NCBI RefSeq assembly: GCF_030504645.1
Contig: NZ_JAUKWQ010000006.1
Span: 62,001 to 126,000 of the forward strand
Length of the DNA: 64,000 nt
Direction: 5' to 3'
Source: Rhizobium oryzicola
Lineage (GTDB): Bacteria; Pseudomonadota; Alphaproteobacteria; Rhizobiales; Rhizobiaceae
Below are positions 1-9,665 of the stretch, piece by piece. The stretch's first letter is position 1, and every line of letters begins with the position of its first letter. A model generated the notes under the pieces. The model did no database searches. It was not told the DNA's origin and was given only the letters and a program-made list of their open reading frames with translations. The translations under genes and the position numbers were made by a program.

Positions 1-172
1 GGCGCAGTGCCGGCTCCGTCAGGTTATACAGCATGGTGCCGATCGAATTGACGACCTGGTTGTGAGAATTGATCACGTTGAACGCGTAAAGCCATGAGAA
101 GATGGCGCTGGCGATAAGCACCCAGGTATACAGGTTCAATGCCAGGTCAATCGTCTGAAACAGCGCGAGCAT
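1..172 (-). CDS. YggT family membrane protein (partial, N-terminal part)
   Basis: The first 57 codons of a minus-strand gene that runs off the left edge. The translation starts [18 protein letters not shown] and continues with a hydrophobic segment and a polar [10 protein letters not shown] stretch, then LTEPALR. This pattern of a membrane helix followed by a T-EP-L motif is characteristic of one YggT repeat. YggT proteins are small integral inner-membrane proteins; they are often linked to osmotic tolerance or cell-division neighbourhoods, and their biochemical role is not settled. The ATG at 172 is the first usable start; an ATG four bases upstream is out of frame and quickly stops. It is divergent from the MFS gene. 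Confidence 0.75.
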   Translation of the reverse strand, partial: MLALFQTIDLALNLYTWVLIASAIFSWLYAFNVINSHNQVVNSIGTMLYNLTEPALR

Positions 173-307
173 TCATATCTCCATTTCTCGGTTGACAGAC
201 ATGTAGACATTGGCGAGTTAAGCGGCAAGTGCCGCAGTGAGTGCCATGGCGAATCATGTTTAACGCGGCATCGCCTCGCCCCCGGCCAATCGAAAGCGCG
301 TTTTCCC

Positions 308-1546
308 ATGACCATCCATACGTCAGATGACCGGTTCGCAGCGTTCCGGCACAGTTCTTACACGCGTTTTTTCTTTTCGCGCTTTCTGGCTGCCTTTGCG
401 ATCCAGATCGTCAGTGTCTCCGTCGGCTGGCAGATGTATGATGAAACGAAAAACACGCTCTATCTCGGACTGATTGGTCTCTTTCAGTTCCTGCCGTCGC
501 TGTTGTTGATTTTGGTGACAGGCTCCGTGGCCGACCGCTACAATCGCCGTGCCATCGTGGCGGCATGCCTGTTCGTCGGAGGCCTCTGCACGGCGGCTCT
601 GCTTGCGCTGACGGTGACGCACCAGTTCGCGCCTTGGCTCGTCTTCGCGATCCTGATCGTCTTTGGCATTGAGCGCGCCTTCATGGGCCCTGCCGTCCAG
701 TCGCTCGCTCCGAACCTGGTGCCGGAAGAGGCGCTTCCAAACGCGGTGGCGTGGAACTCCTCCTCCTGGCAGACGGCTTCCATTTTGGGCCCTGTCGCGG
801 GTGGTCTGCTCTATGGTGTCAGTGCCGTTGCAGCCTATTCCGTTTCGCTGCTCTTCATGTTGGGTGCAGGCTTTCTTGTCATCACCATCCCCAAGCCTTC
901 GCAGCGTAGCGCACCGAAGGCCGTTGGCTGGGAAACGATTACCGCCGGCTTCCGCTTCATCTGGAGCGAGAAGGTGGTGCTGGGTGCGATCTCGCTCGAT
1001 CTTTTCGCCGTGCTGCTGGGCGGTGCGGTTGCGCTGATGCCGGTTTTTGCCCGCGATATTCTCGACCTCGGTCCCTGGGGCCTCGGCCTGTTGCGATCAG
1101 CGCCTGGTATCGGCGCTATCGCAGTCGCCTTGTTTCTCGCGGCCTACCCGATCCGCCACCGTGCCGGCGTTGCCATGTTCGTGGGCGTCGCTCTGTTCGG
1201 CCTCGGCACGATCATCTTCGGCATGTCGCACACGGTCTGGCTATCAATCGCGGCGCTGATGCTGATGGGCGCTTCCGACATGATCTCGGTCTATGTCCGT
1301 GAAAGCCTGATCATGCTGTGGACGCCGGACGAGGTGCGTGGTCGCGTCAACGCCGTCAACATGGTGTTCGTCGGTGCCTCCAACGAGCTTGGGGAGTTCC
1401 GCGCCGGCACCATGGCGCATCTGGTCGGTGCGGTTCCGGCCGTCGTCATCGGCGGCTTTGGCACGCTGGCAGTCTCGATCATCTGGGCCTTGGGTTTCCC
1501 CAAGCTGCGCAAGATCGACAATCTGGATGCGCCGACAAAGAGTTGA
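308..1546 (+). CDS. MFS transporter (EntS-like exporter family)
   Basis: A 412-residue protein with about 12 hydrophobic segments. The signature between helices 2 and 3, GSVADRYNRR at about residues 72-81, is the classical major facilitator loop. The overall sequence (early YTRFFFSRFLAAFAIQ, later PNLVPEEALPNAVAWNSSSW) is that of the MFS_3/EntS-type exporters that drive small molecules or siderophores out with the proton gradient. No substrate can be read from the sequence and there is no siderophore gene nearby. It is convergent with the glutamine amidotransferase gene, whose stop lies 2 bases away. No strong SD is visible before the ATG. Confidence 0.85.
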   Translation: MTIHTSDDRFAAFRHSSYTRFFFSRFLAAFAIQIVSVSVGWQMYDETKNTLYLGLIGLFQFLPSLLLILVTGSVADRYNRRAIVAACLFVGGLCTAALLALTVTHQFAPWLVFAILIVFGIERAFMGPAVQSLAPNLVPEEALPNAVAWNSSSWQTASILGPVAGGLLYGVSAVAAYSVSLLFMLGAGFLVITIPKPSQRSAPKAVGWETITAGFRFIWSEKVVLGAISLDLFAVLLGGAVALMPVFARDILDLGPWGLGLLRSAPGIGAIAVALFLAAYPIRHRAGVAMFVGVALFGLGTIIFGMSHTVWLSIAALMLMGASDMISVYVRESLIMLWTPDEVRGRVNAVNMVFVGASNELGEFRAGTMAHLVGAVPAVVIGGFGTLAVSIIWALGFPKLRKIDNLDAPTKS

Positions 1547-1547
1547 T

Positions 1548-2306
1548 TCAGGTCGCTTCGGCGTAATGCGGCGTTGTTGCCGCTTTCTGTTCAGGACGCT
1601 GGAAGACGAGATCCAGATAGTCCCAGAGCCAGGCGCGCAACGGCGCATCGAAAAGCATGCGCCCTTCCAGGTGTTCGCGCCCCTGCTGCGCATTGGGCAT
1701 GACGAAGCGTGAGGCACCCCGCACCACCCAGCTATGCATCATGGCGCGGGTGAGTTCGGCGTGGAACTGTACGCCCCATGCGTTCTCACCATATCGGATC
1801 GCCTGGTGAGGATAGGCATCGCCTTCGGCCAGAAGCTTGACGCCGCGTGGCACACTGAAGCCTTCGCGATGAAAGTGATACACCATGCGCGGCCAGTTCA
1901 TAAGCAGGCGGCCATGCTCTGTGGCGCGCAAAGGATACCAGCCGATTTCCGTCAAACCCCTGTCATCCGGGCCAACCTTGCCGCCGAGGTTCTTCACCAG
2001 CATCTGCGCACCCAGACAGATGCCGAGATAGGGCTTGTTTTCGCTGAGCGGCACGGAGATCCAGTCGATCTCCCGTTTCACGAAGTCTTCAGGGTCATTG
2101 GCGCTCATCGGGCCGCCGAATATGACGGCGCCGGAGTGGTTGCGCATGGTATCAGGAAGCGGATCGCCGAGTGCCGGGCGGCGGATATCGAGCGCAAAGC
2201 CTTTATCCATCAGCATCTGCCCGACGCGTCCCGTCGAAGAGCGTTCCTGATGCAGGACGGCCAGAATGGGCGGTTTGGAAGTCGAACGGGGAGGTGTCAT
2301 CAACAT
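1548..2306 (-). CDS. Class I glutamine amidotransferase-like protein
   Basis: A 252-residue stand-alone glutaminase-type domain, related to the GuaA amidotransferase domain. The nucleophile elbow GICLGAQ puts the catalytic Cys at about 97, and the C-terminal dyad FHAEL supplies His182 and Glu184, so the triad is complete. There is no synthetase domain, so the acceptor of the ammonia is unknown; relatives have been reported to act as gamma-glutamyl or GMP synthase-like hydrolases. I chose the ATG at 2306 because GAGGAC lies 9 bases upstream and it follows the TerB stop by 13 bases; an in-frame ATG at 2351 would overlap that gene and lacks an SD. Last gene of the hemC-led minus-strand run. Confidence 0.8.
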   Translation of the reverse strand: MLMTPPRSTSKPPILAVLHQERSSTGRVGQMLMDKGFALDIRRPALGDPLPDTMRNHSGAVIFGGPMSANDPEDFVKREIDWISVPLSENKPYLGICLGAQMLVKNLGGKVGPDDRGLTEIGWYPLRATEHGRLLMNWPRMVYHFHREGFSVPRGVKLLAEGDAYPHQAIRYGENAWGVQFHAELTRAMMHSWVVRGASRFVMPNAQQGREHLEGRMLFDAPLRAWLWDYLDLVFQRPEQKAATTPHYAEAT

Positions 2307-2319
2307 TGCACTTACGTCC

Positions 2320-2796
2320 TCAGTCTCCTCCCGTATCGTCTCCTCCCGCACGCGCCACAGCCTTCTGGCGCTGAAGTACCCGGTCCCGGGCCGAAACGCC
2401 CAGAAGATCCGCGATCCTCCAAATCACATGATCTTCCATCTCGCTGCGCTCGCCGTCGGCATAAACGAGGTCCCAGAGGACCCCGACGAGCTCAACACAT
2501 TCGTCCGGGTTCAAGTGCCTCTTAAGATCAGAGGTGAAGCGGAAATAGTCAACTGCTTCCAGGCCAGCCTCATGGCCAACCTCCATCAGCTGCTCCAGGT
2601 GCGACTTGTCGAGCTGGTATCGCTCGCGTAGCAGTTCCCGCAACTTCTCCACCTCGCTATCGGAAACCGTACCATCCGCCTCCATCACCTGGAAACAGAG
2701 ACCGGCAAAGGCGACGCGCGGATCGTCATGGGCGAACTCGTTTTCGGGCCGCTCTCCGGTGAGGTTCTGGAAGAAATCCAGAATGGTTTCAAACAT
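2320..2796 (-). CDS. TerB-like (tellurite resistance TerB superfamily) protein
   Basis: A 158-residue soluble, helical, acidic protein. The segment VAFAGLCFQVMEADGTVSDS and the later ELVGVLWDLVYADGERS are the two half-repeats of the TerB fold, each carrying the (A/E)ADG(x)xS acidic signature that in TerB binds metal. The family name is historical; most chromosomal members are not shown to give tellurite resistance, and no other ter gene is present here. The gene lies 11 bases after hemY and 13 bases before the amidotransferase gene, so all are likely on one transcript. The rhizobial single-domain form is common, and its role is not known. Confidence 0.75.
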   Translation of the reverse strand: MFETILDFFQNLTGERPENEFAHDDPRVAFAGLCFQVMEADGTVSDSEVEKLRELLRERYQLDKSHLEQLMEVGHEAGLEAVDYFRFTSDLKRHLNPDECVELVGVLWDLVYADGERSEMEDHVIWRIADLLGVSARDRVLQRQKAVARAGGDDTGGD

Positions 2797-2807
2797 GGTC
2801 TGCTCTT

Positions 2808-4427
2808 TTAAAACAGGCGCAAGCGCGTGGCGGGTTCAGGGGTGGATGTTTGGTCCTTGACGCCCGGATCATCCGGCAGCCGGCCATTGAAAGGGCCTGC
2901 GGGCGTCTCTTCCGGACCGCTTTTGCTTTCGAGGTTCTGCTTTGCCTCTACCTTGGCGACGGGCTTTTCCACCACGATCGGCTTTACCGGAGGCTTTGCC
3001 GGTTTGGTGACGGATATTTCGGCAACAGCCGATGCCGGAGCTGGCTTCGGTTCTGGCGCAGCAGCGGGCGGTGTGACGGGCGGAAGGTTGGCAATGGCCG
3101 TTTCGGCAGACAGCGTACCTTCCTCGATCGGACCTTCAAGCTGGCCGAAGGGACGCTTCCACTCGAAGGCATCGAGACGGCCGGAGTTCGGCGAGAAAGG
3201 CAGCCAGCGTTCCGACACGATGCCATCGGCGACCCAGGCTGGGTCTTTTGGCGCACGCAGTGCCTGCGCCATCCAGTGGCGGATGCGGCCCTGATCGTTG
3301 GTTTCAGCCTCTTCGATATCGGCCAGTAGCAGATAGGTGCTTTCGCGCGGATCCATGCGCAGCGCCGCCTCTGCCTTTTCGCGGGCCTTCCTGAGCTCCT
3401 TCGCATCCAGTGCGGCCTGGGCGACAGCCAGCAGCGATTCGGGATTGTTCGGTTTCAGGCGCTCCAACCGCTCGGCCCGCATCAGGCGGTCTGCGGCGCT
3501 ATCGCCGGTACGGGCGCGAACATAGGTTTCGGCCAATTGCGGATGCGGCTGGATCTTCCACACGCTCTCCATGATGGCTGCGGCCTTGCGCAGGTTGTCG
3601 TCCCGCAGCCAGGCCTTTGCAGCAATGATGGCGGCAGGCACCAGATCCTTGGCAAGTTTCAGGGCTGCACCCGCGCTTTCTCGCGCAGTACGTGGATCGC
3701 CCTCCAGCGCTTCCGTGGCTTTGGCGGTCAGCAGAACGGCCTTTAGACGATCGGCCTGCTTGCGATCGATGACATTGGCAATCTTCTGCTGGTCCAGCAG
3801 GCGGATCGCATCATCCCATTCGCCGGATTTGGAGCGATGCTCCAGCGTGGCCTGTGCGGCCCAGGGCAGGTAGGGTGCGGTTTCCGCAGCGGTTGCCGCA
3901 TAGTGGCGCGCGGCTTCGTCCGCGCCGAGGCGCCGCGCTTCCATATAAAGACCGCGAAGACCCAGTTCGTGTGTTTCCGGATCCTCCGCCATCTTCTCGA
4001 AGATCTCGCGGGCTTCCTCGTGCCGTCCTTCGATCAAAGCCGTCTGGGCTTCCAGCAACTTGATCAGCGGCTCCTTGTTGCTCTTCAGCAAGCCGCGGGC
4101 ACGCGCGCTCATCTTGCGGGCGACCAGCGCATTGCCGGCGCCTGCAGCAATCAGCCCCGCTGACAGAGCCTGATAACCGCGATCACGCTTGCGGGCACGG
4201 AAATAGCGGCGGACCGAATGAGGCGAGGTCCAGATGGTCTGGATCAGCCACCAGACGAACATCACGGCGCCGATCAATGCGACGATGGCGGTTGCGGCCA
4301 CGATGATGCTGGTTTCGATCAGGCGGCCTTCGAAAGTGATGGAGATCAGGCCTGGGCGATCCGCCAGCCAGGAGAAGCCCCAGCCGAGACCGAGAACGAT
4401 GACGAGAAAGACAAACAGACGAAACAT
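2808..4427 (-). CDS. hemY: HemY N-terminal domain protein with TPR-like repeats
   Basis: A 539-residue inner-membrane protein. Two N-terminal membrane helices (residues 2-22 and about 40-66) frame a short loop, as in the HemY_N domain, and are followed by a long helical region rich in alanine with TPR-like pairs (around 85-400) and a Pro/Ala/Lys-rich disordered tail. It is the Escherichia coli-type HemY, found next to hemC/hemD and implicated in heme homeostasis, and is not the Bacillus HemY protoporphyrinogen oxidase: there is no FAD-binding GxGxxG motif. It sits 9 bases after mic60 in the heme operon. Confidence 0.85.
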   Translation of the reverse strand: MFRLFVFLVIVLGLGWGFSWLADRPGLISITFEGRLIETSIIVAATAIVALIGAVMFVWWLIQTIWTSPHSVRRYFRARKRDRGYQALSAGLIAAGAGNALVARKMSARARGLLKSNKEPLIKLLEAQTALIEGRHEEAREIFEKMAEDPETHELGLRGLYMEARRLGADEAARHYAATAAETAPYLPWAAQATLEHRSKSGEWDDAIRLLDQQKIANVIDRKQADRLKAVLLTAKATEALEGDPRTARESAGAALKLAKDLVPAAIIAAKAWLRDDNLRKAAAIMESVWKIQPHPQLAETYVRARTGDSAADRLMRAERLERLKPNNPESLLAVAQAALDAKELRKAREKAEAALRMDPRESTYLLLADIEEAETNDQGRIRHWMAQALRAPKDPAWVADGIVSERWLPFSPNSGRLDAFEWKRPFGQLEGPIEEGTLSAETAIANLPPVTPPAAAPEPKPAPASAVAEISVTKPAKPPVKPIVVEKPVAKVEAKQNLESKSGPEETPAGPFNGRLPDDPGVKDQTSTPEPATRLRLF

Positions 4428-4436
4428 GTGCTCTCC

Positions 4437-5768
4437 TCAGCCTCCGGACTGGCTTGCGGCCATGGCGCGGGTCAGTGTTCCGCTGGCAATCCCATCGATG
4501 TCGATGCGAGCATCCAGCGCCTTCTTGTAGTCCGCCGAAGCCATCTTCGACGCTTCTGGCAGGGCATTCCACTCGGAGACGGCGGCGGTAAGGTCGCCGT
4601 TCTTCACGCGCTCTTCCATGCGGGCTACAATCGCCTCCGGCGTATCGCCGGGCGCTTCGCCGACAGGGCGGATCTTGACGAGACGCATCGCGCTGGACAG
4701 AAGTCGGTCGGTCACGCCCTGGTCCGCCTGCTGGTGGGCTGCGTCGATCATCGCATTGGCTGCCGCGGGGAAGCGGCGCACAAGTTCGGCGCGCGTCGGT
4801 ACACCGCGATCAGCATAGGGCTGCAGCGACTTCACGGCCGGATCATCGCCTGCCACGCTGGCAAAGGTCTTCAGTTCTGCCGAGAAGCCACCGCCGCGTT
4901 CCGTTGCGGCTTTCAAGCCGGCAGCAGCGAGCGCTCTGGCGATTGCCTGTTCGCGCCCTGGCTGGTTCAATCTCGCTTCCGTCTGGTCGAGGCGACGGCT
5001 GAGATTGGTATCGTTCTGGCTTTGCGCTTCTAAGGCAGATTTCAGCGTGGTCAGGTCGCCCTGCAGTGAATTGAGCTGCTGGGCCAACTGGTCCGAATTG
5101 CCGCCGCTCCCGGATTTGGAAGCTTCGAGCGCAGCTACCCGTCTGGTCAGATCGGGAGAGGACTGCAGCGTTTCAATCCGCTGGCGCAGTTGTGCGATTT
5201 CTGCCGAAGCATCACGCGCACCAGAACTGCCCGCCGAGGGTAGGAAACCGGCATACTGCATCGCGCCTGCCAGGAGCAGCGCCACAATGCCACCAGCAAT
5301 GCCGGAGGCAAGCAGTGTCGATGTGGTCGGTCCACGGGGCGCTGAGGTTGTGTTTGCGCTTCGGTCCAAAGGCGGTTCGAGTGGCGGCGGAGGTGCCAGA
5401 TCCGGTTCCGGCTTGGTGGTGGCGTCTTCTGCCTTCAGCTCTTCCGTCGTTGTTGTGTCGGGCTTTGGGGTCGCTTCCGAGAGGGAAACGGTCTCGATGC
5501 TTTCAGCAGATGGCTTGGCCGAATCCGTAGTCCCTTCCGCAGGCGGTGCCGGTTCGGCAGCAACCGCGACGTCTACGGCATCGGGCGATGGCTTTTCGCC
5601 ATGACCTTCCACCTCGCCGCGGGCGGCCAGATCATCCGGCTGCAACGGCGCGGTCACGGTTGTCTCCGGGGCCTGTTCCGTTGCGGCAGCGTCCTGTTCC
5701 GCTTTCAAGTCGATTGTGACCGGTTCCTTCTGGGGTCGGGAGCGGCGTGGCGGCTTGTCGGAAACCAT
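4437..5768 (-). CDS. mic60: Mitofilin/Mic60-like membrane protein (COG4223)
   Basis: A 443-residue protein with a charged, Pro/Glu/Thr-rich cytoplasmic region (1-140), one membrane helix at about 150-175 (LLASGIAGGIVALLLAGAMQ), a coiled-coil region at about 185-270, and a C-terminal domain ending at Gly443. This is the architecture of alphaproteobacterial mitofilin, the relative of the mitochondrial Mic60 subunit that bends and tethers inner membrane. Published surveys place the gene between hemD and hemY, exactly as here. The likely role is inner-membrane shaping and contact with the outer membrane. The gap to hemD is 64 bases, the longest within this operon. Confidence 0.8.
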   Translation of the reverse strand: MVSDKPPRRSRPQKEPVTIDLKAEQDAAATEQAPETTVTAPLQPDDLAARGEVEGHGEKPSPDAVDVAVAAEPAPPAEGTTDSAKPSAESIETVSLSEATPKPDTTTTEELKAEDATTKPEPDLAPPPPLEPPLDRSANTTSAPRGPTTSTLLASGIAGGIVALLLAGAMQYAGFLPSAGSSGARDASAEIAQLRQRIETLQSSPDLTRRVAALEASKSGSGGNSDQLAQQLNSLQGDLTTLKSALEAQSQNDTNLSRRLDQTEARLNQPGREQAIARALAAAGLKAATERGGGFSAELKTFASVAGDDPAVKSLQPYADRGVPTRAELVRRFPAAANAMIDAAHQQADQGVTDRLLSSAMRLVKIRPVGEAPGDTPEAIVARMEERVKNGDLTAAVSEWNALPEASKMASADYKKALDARIDIDGIASGTLTRAMAASQSGG

Positions 5769-5832
5769 GGCAACCTCGTCTGGATGATGTCTTTCCGGAA
5801 ACTAGTCAGCCGGAAGAGCGAAAGAAAGAGGC

Positions 5833-6564
5833 TCAAGGGAAATTGGTTCCCGCCTCCGGTGAGAGTAGAGACATGAGCGCGTCTTCAGACGGACGTGCGG
5901 CGACCACGACATTTCCTTGGAATTGCGCCGGGACTGCGGCGGCGGTTTTGGGGCTCATGCAGAAAATCTTCATCGCCGCCACCCTAGCGAGCCAATCTTG
6001 AAGAATCTCTTGCGCGAAAAAAGACTTGGCCGCTTCCCGCGAATAGAGAAGAACTGCCTCCGGCGGGGTTGAGAGCAGGCCTGCTTCCGCCTTTCCCCAT
6101 GTTTGCGGAAGCATTCGATAGGCTTCAACTGTCCGGCATGGGATGCCTTGCGCTGCCAAGCCCACTTCGAAGTCGGGGGAACGGGGATTGCCGGCGATAT
6201 AGAGAAGCGGCGCCTCTTGCTGTGTCCAATGCTTTGCAATCACGTCTGCGAGTTCATCGCCCGTGCCCGGTCCCGCCGTGACGTTCCGGAAGCCGACCGA
6301 CCGAGCCGATTCGGCCGTCACGGCGCCAACCGCATATAAAGGGACGTCGAAGAGGGCAGAGATGTTGACCTCGCTCAGCGCGCGGACAGCCTCAGCACTT
6401 GTCACCGCGAGCGCGCAAAAGGGAGAGGCTAGGGCCTCTTCGATTGCGGCCGCATCATGCCGTGGTTCGAACAGTGGCAGGAGTATCGGCTCGTGACCCA
6501 TGGCGCTCAACCGTGCAGCGGTCCGTTCCGCAGAGGTGCTTGGCCTGGTCACGAGCACGCGCAT
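5833..6564 (-). CDS. hemD: Uroporphyrinogen-III synthase
   Basis: A 243-residue cytoplasmic enzyme that cyclises hydroxymethylbilane with inversion of ring D to give uroporphyrinogen III. The family is poorly conserved, but the N-terminal MRVLVTRP, the LAVTSAEAVRAL segment (residues about 51-62), AVGAVTAESARS and C-terminal VLLYSREAAKSFF, FCMSPKTAAA are the usual HemD landmarks, and length fits the single-domain enzyme. It starts 3 bases after hemC, so the two consecutive steps of tetrapyrrole synthesis are translationally coupled. Identification rests mainly on the combination with hemC. Confidence 0.9.
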   Translation of the reverse strand: MRVLVTRPSTSAERTAARLSAMGHEPILLPLFEPRHDAAAIEEALASPFCALAVTSAEAVRALSEVNISALFDVPLYAVGAVTAESARSVGFRNVTAGPGTGDELADVIAKHWTQQEAPLLYIAGNPRSPDFEVGLAAQGIPCRTVEAYRMLPQTWGKAEAGLLSTPPEAVLLYSREAAKSFFAQEILQDWLARVAAMKIFCMSPKTAAAVPAQFQGNVVVAARPSEDALMSLLSPEAGTNFP

Positions 6565-6567
6565 TCT

Positions 6568-7497
6568 CTATCCCCAGCCGTCGAAGAAGCTTGTACCGGC
6601 CGCGTTCCGAACCGCGGTGCCCGCCTGTGCACCGATGCGGCCTGCCTCATCACGCGGGCCATCGAGTTCCACGCTGTGCTCCTGGCGGCCGTCCGGCGTC
6701 AAAATCAGGCCAGAAAACTTCAGGTGCTCACCGTCGCAAATTGCGTAGCCGGCTATCGGCGTGCGGCAGGAGCCATCAAGGGCGGCAAGGAAAGCGCGTT
6801 CACAGGAAACTGCGTCCCAGGTCTTCCGGTCATTGATGGCATCCAGCAGTTCCAGCACGCGGCGGTCGCCGATACGGCTTTCGATGCAGATTGCCCCTTG
6901 CGCCGGTGCCGGCGGGAAATCCTCCGGGTTCATGATCTCGGTTGCCACATGTGGCATGGAGAGGCGGTTCAGCCCGGCAAGTGCCAGGAGCGTGGCATCC
7001 ACCTGCCCGTCTTCCAGTTTGCGAAGCCGTGTTTCGACGAGGCCGCGGAAGGTGATCACGGAGATGTCAGGACGACGGCGGCGGATGAGCGCCTGGCGGC
7101 GCAACGAGGAGGAGCCGATCACCGCGCCCTCGCGCAATGCCATCAGGTTTGGTGCCGTCTTGCCGATGAAGGCATCGCGAAAATCCTCGCGCGGCAGATA
7201 GGCGGAAATCTCAAGTCCGGCAGGTAGGCTGGTCGGCATATCCTTCGAGGAATGCACGGCAAAATCCAGCTCGCCCGAGAGAAGCTGCTCTTCAAGCTCT
7301 TGCGTGAAAAGGCCCTTACCGCCCACCTCGGCCAGTGGACGATCGGTGATGCGGTCCCCCGTGGTGGAGAGCACCACGATCTCAAACATTTCTTCCGGCA
7401 GGCCATGCGCCGCCATCAGGCGGGCGCGCGTTTCAGACGCCTGGGCGAGTGCCAGCGGGCTTCCGCGTGTTCCAATCCGGAAAGGTTTTGTTTGCAT
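6568..7497 (-). CDS. hemC: Hydroxymethylbilane synthase (porphobilinogen deaminase)
   Basis: A 309-residue cytoplasmic enzyme that polymerises four porphobilinogens. Diagnostic segments are [13 protein letters not shown] at the N-terminus, VHSSKDMPT (lysine and aspartate of the active site), [11 protein letters not shown], and an internal [10 protein letters not shown]. The dipyrromethane cofactor Cys lies in the [11 protein letters not shown] motif at about residue 240. It is the first gene of the minus-strand heme operon hemC-hemD-mic60-hemY-terB-amidotransferase and is divergent from tsaD across 73 bases. No obvious promoter was recognised in that short gap. Confidence 0.97.
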   Translation of the reverse strand: MQTKPFRIGTRGSPLALAQASETRARLMAAHGLPEEMFEIVVLSTTGDRITDRPLAEVGGKGLFTQELEEQLLSGELDFAVHSSKDMPTSLPAGLEISAYLPREDFRDAFIGKTAPNLMALREGAVIGSSSLRRQALIRRRRPDISVITFRGLVETRLRKLEDGQVDATLLALAGLNRLSMPHVATEIMNPEDFPPAPAQGAICIESRIGDRRVLELLDAINDRKTWDAVSCERAFLAALDGSCRTPIAGYAICDGEHLKFSGLILTPDGRQEHSVELDGPRDEAGRIGAQAGTAVRNAAGTSFFDGWG

Positions 7498-7570
7498 CTC
7501 ACGTCATCCGTTGTTACGCGGTTCTCCGTAACCGGGTTTTTCCGGCATCGCAAATTATTCGAACGTCTCA

Positions 7571-8665
7571 ATGTCCAGCTCTCTTCGCATTCTCGGCATC
7601 GAAACCAGCTGTGATGAAACCGCAGCCTCTGTGGTTGTGCGCCATCCGGATGGGCAGGGCGAGATTGTCTCCGACGTCGTTTTGTCGCAGCTGGAAGAAC
7701 ATAGCGCCTTCGGCGGCGTCGTGCCGGAAATTGCGGCTCGCGCCCATGTGGAGGCTCTCGATGGACTGATCGAGGAAGCGCTGACGCGGGCGGGCGTGAC
7801 CCTTGCCGATGTCGATGCAATTGCTGCGACCTCCGGTCCCGGCCTTATCGGCGGCCTGCTCGTTGGCCTCATGACAGGCAAGGCGATTGCCCGTGCATCC
7901 GGCAAGCCCCTCTACGCTGTCAATCATCTGGAAGGGCATGCGCTGACGGCGCGCCTCACTGATGGGCTTTCCTTCCCCTATCTCATGCTGCTCGTTTCCG
8001 GCGGCCATACCCAGCTCGTGCTGGTCAAGGGCGTCGGCGATTACGAGCGCTGGGGCACCACGATCGATGATGCGCTTGGCGAAGCTTTCGACAAGACGGC
8101 CAAGCTTCTCGGGCTACCTTATCCCGGTGGTCCCGCCGTCGAGAAGGCAGCATGCATGGGTGATGCAACGCGCTTTGATTTTCCTCGTCCCCTGGTTGGC
8201 GAGAGCCGCCTCGACTTCTCTTTCTCCGGTTTGAAGACCGCCGTCCGGCAGGCGGCGACCGCGATCCAGCCCCTGACGGAGCAGGATATTGCCGATATTT
8301 GCGCCTCCTTCCAGCGCGCCATTTCGCGCACGCTGAAGGATCGTATCGGTCGCGGCCTTGCCCGTTTTTCGGAACGCTTTCCCGATTTGCCGGAACCGGC
8401 TCTGGTGGTGGCAGGCGGTGTCGCGGCCAATCTGGTTTTGCGCTCCACGCTGGAAGAGCTCTGTCGTGACCACCGTTTCCGTTTCATTGCGCCGCCGCTC
8501 CGGCTCTGCACGGATAATGCAGCGATGATTGCCTGGGCAGGCCTTGAGCGCATGGCCGCCGGCATGCCTGACGATCCGCTGGCGGTTGCGCCCCGTTCGC
8601 GCTGGCCGCTGGATGCGGAAGCTGCCGCTCTGATCGGTTCTGGAAAACGAGGTGCAAAGGCATGA
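7571..8665 (+). CDS. tsaD: tRNA N6-adenosine threonylcarbamoyltransferase TsaD
   Basis: A 364-residue ASKHA-fold enzyme that, with TsaB and TsaE, moves the threonylcarbamoyl group onto A37 of ANN-decoding tRNAs. The signature [14 protein letters not shown] is at residues 7-20, the iron-binding HLEGH motif at 119-123, VSGGHTQL at about 146, the [10 protein letters not shown] motif, and a C-terminal GGVAANL and [11 protein letters not shown]. Old annotations call this an O-sialoglycoprotein endopeptidase; that name is wrong. Its stop codon overlaps the gpsA start by four bases (ATGA), a coupling common in rhizobia. The neighbouring EVE and methyltransferase genes also touch nucleic acid or translation. 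Confidence 0.97.
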   Translation: MSSSLRILGIETSCDETAASVVVRHPDGQGEIVSDVVLSQLEEHSAFGGVVPEIAARAHVEALDGLIEEALTRAGVTLADVDAIAATSGPGLIGGLLVGLMTGKAIARASGKPLYAVNHLEGHALTARLTDGLSFPYLMLLVSGGHTQLVLVKGVGDYERWGTTIDDALGEAFDKTAKLLGLPYPGGPAVEKAACMGDATRFDFPRPLVGESRLDFSFSGLKTAVRQAATAIQPLTEQDIADICASFQRAISRTLKDRIGRGLARFSERFPDLPEPALVVAGGVAANLVLRSTLEELCRDHRFRFIAPPLRLCTDNAAMIAWAGLERMAAGMPDDPLAVAPRSRWPLDAEAAALIGSGKRGAKA

Positions 8666-9648
8666 GCGAGCAGGAAAAGTTCGTCGTTGTCGGCGCTGGT
8701 GCGTTCGGTACGGCACTTGGCACCGTCATGGCGCTGGATGGGCGCAGCGTAACGCTGATGGGACGTGACCCGTCCCTGATGGCGGATCTGCGCAATGATC
8801 GGGTGCACAATGCCGCCCTTCCCGGCGTGCCGCTACCGGATCTGCTGCAGTTTTCCGCCGAGCCGGATGCTCTGGAGGAGGCGACCATCGTTCTCTTCGC
8901 CGTCCCTTCTCAGGCACATGCCGACGCGGCCCGTCACTATGGTCCCTACATCCACCGTGACGCTGCCGTGGTGACCGCTGCCAAGGGCATCGAGCGCAAG
9001 AGCGGTCTTTTGCTGACACAGGTGCTTGAGCGCGAACTGCCGCATCATCCATTGGCTGTACTCTCGGGTCCCGGCTTTGCGGGTGATCTGGCGCGAGGGC
9101 TGCCAACCGCCATGGCGATTGCCGCCAATGATCAGGCGATCGCGGAGCGTCTGGCTCGCAGCCTTTCCACGCCGAGCTTCCGGCTTTATGCCTCTCTTGA
9201 TCCGGTTGGCGTTCAGCTGGGTGGTGCATTGAAGAATGTGCTGGCCATTGCCTGCGGAGTGGTGGAAGGCGCAGGACTAGGCGACTCTGCGCGCGCTGCG
9301 TTGATTTCGCGCGGCCTTGCGGAAATGTCGCGGCTGGTCGTTGCCATGGGTGGACAGCCGGATACCGTGCGCGGCCTTTCCGGTCTCGGCGATCTCGTTT
9401 TGACGGCCACCAGCCATCAATCGCGCAACCTGCGCTTCGGCATCGGCCTCGGCCAAGGTGAGCCAGCGGATATGTCCGGTGGCAATCTGATCGAGGGTGC
9501 CTACACGGCGGCCATTGCAGCCAGCCTCGGCGAAAGCCACCATGTGGAACTGCCGGTGACGGAAGCCGTCGCCGCCATCATCGAGGGACGACTGGATGTG
9601 CGCTCCGCCATGGAGCAGTTGATGAGCCGCCCGATTACAACGGAATAG
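8662..9648 (+). CDS. gpsA: Glycerol-3-phosphate dehydrogenase [NAD(P)+]
   Basis: A 328-residue cytoplasmic enzyme that reduces dihydroxyacetone phosphate to sn-glycerol 3-phosphate for phospholipid synthesis. The Rossmann motif GAGAFGTAL is at about residues 11-19; the conserved [12 protein letters not shown] with the catalytic lysine is at about 189-200, and the segment [11 protein letters not shown], typical of GpsA, is at about 235. The start ATG overlaps the tsaD stop (ATGA), so it has no independent leader. Length and motifs are complete. Eighteen bases separate it from the YciI-like gene. Confidence 0.96.
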   Translation: MSEQEKFVVVGAGAFGTALGTVMALDGRSVTLMGRDPSLMADLRNDRVHNAALPGVPLPDLLQFSAEPDALEEATIVLFAVPSQAHADAARHYGPYIHRDAAVVTAAKGIERKSGLLLTQVLERELPHHPLAVLSGPGFAGDLARGLPTAMAIAANDQAIAERLARSLSTPSFRLYASLDPVGVQLGGALKNVLAIACGVVEGAGLGDSARAALISRGLAEMSRLVVAMGGQPDTVRGLSGLGDLVLTATSHQSRNLRFGIGLGQGEPADMSGGNLIEGAYTAAIAASLGESHHVELPVTEAVAAIIEGRLDVRSAMEQLMSRPITTE

Positions 9649-9665
9649 GACAGGAGAGTTCGATC

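Noticed and set aside
2320..2796. Tellurite resistance system
   Set aside because: Only a single TerB-fold gene in a heme operon is present; no terC, terD or terZ, so the name must not imply resistance.
2808..4427. Protoporphyrinogen oxidase HemY
   Set aside because: The protein has two membrane helices and TPR-like repeats, not an FAD fold; it is the HemY_N family.
7571..8665. O-sialoglycoprotein endopeptidase
   Set aside because: Historic misannotation; motifs are those of the tRNA-modifying TsaD.
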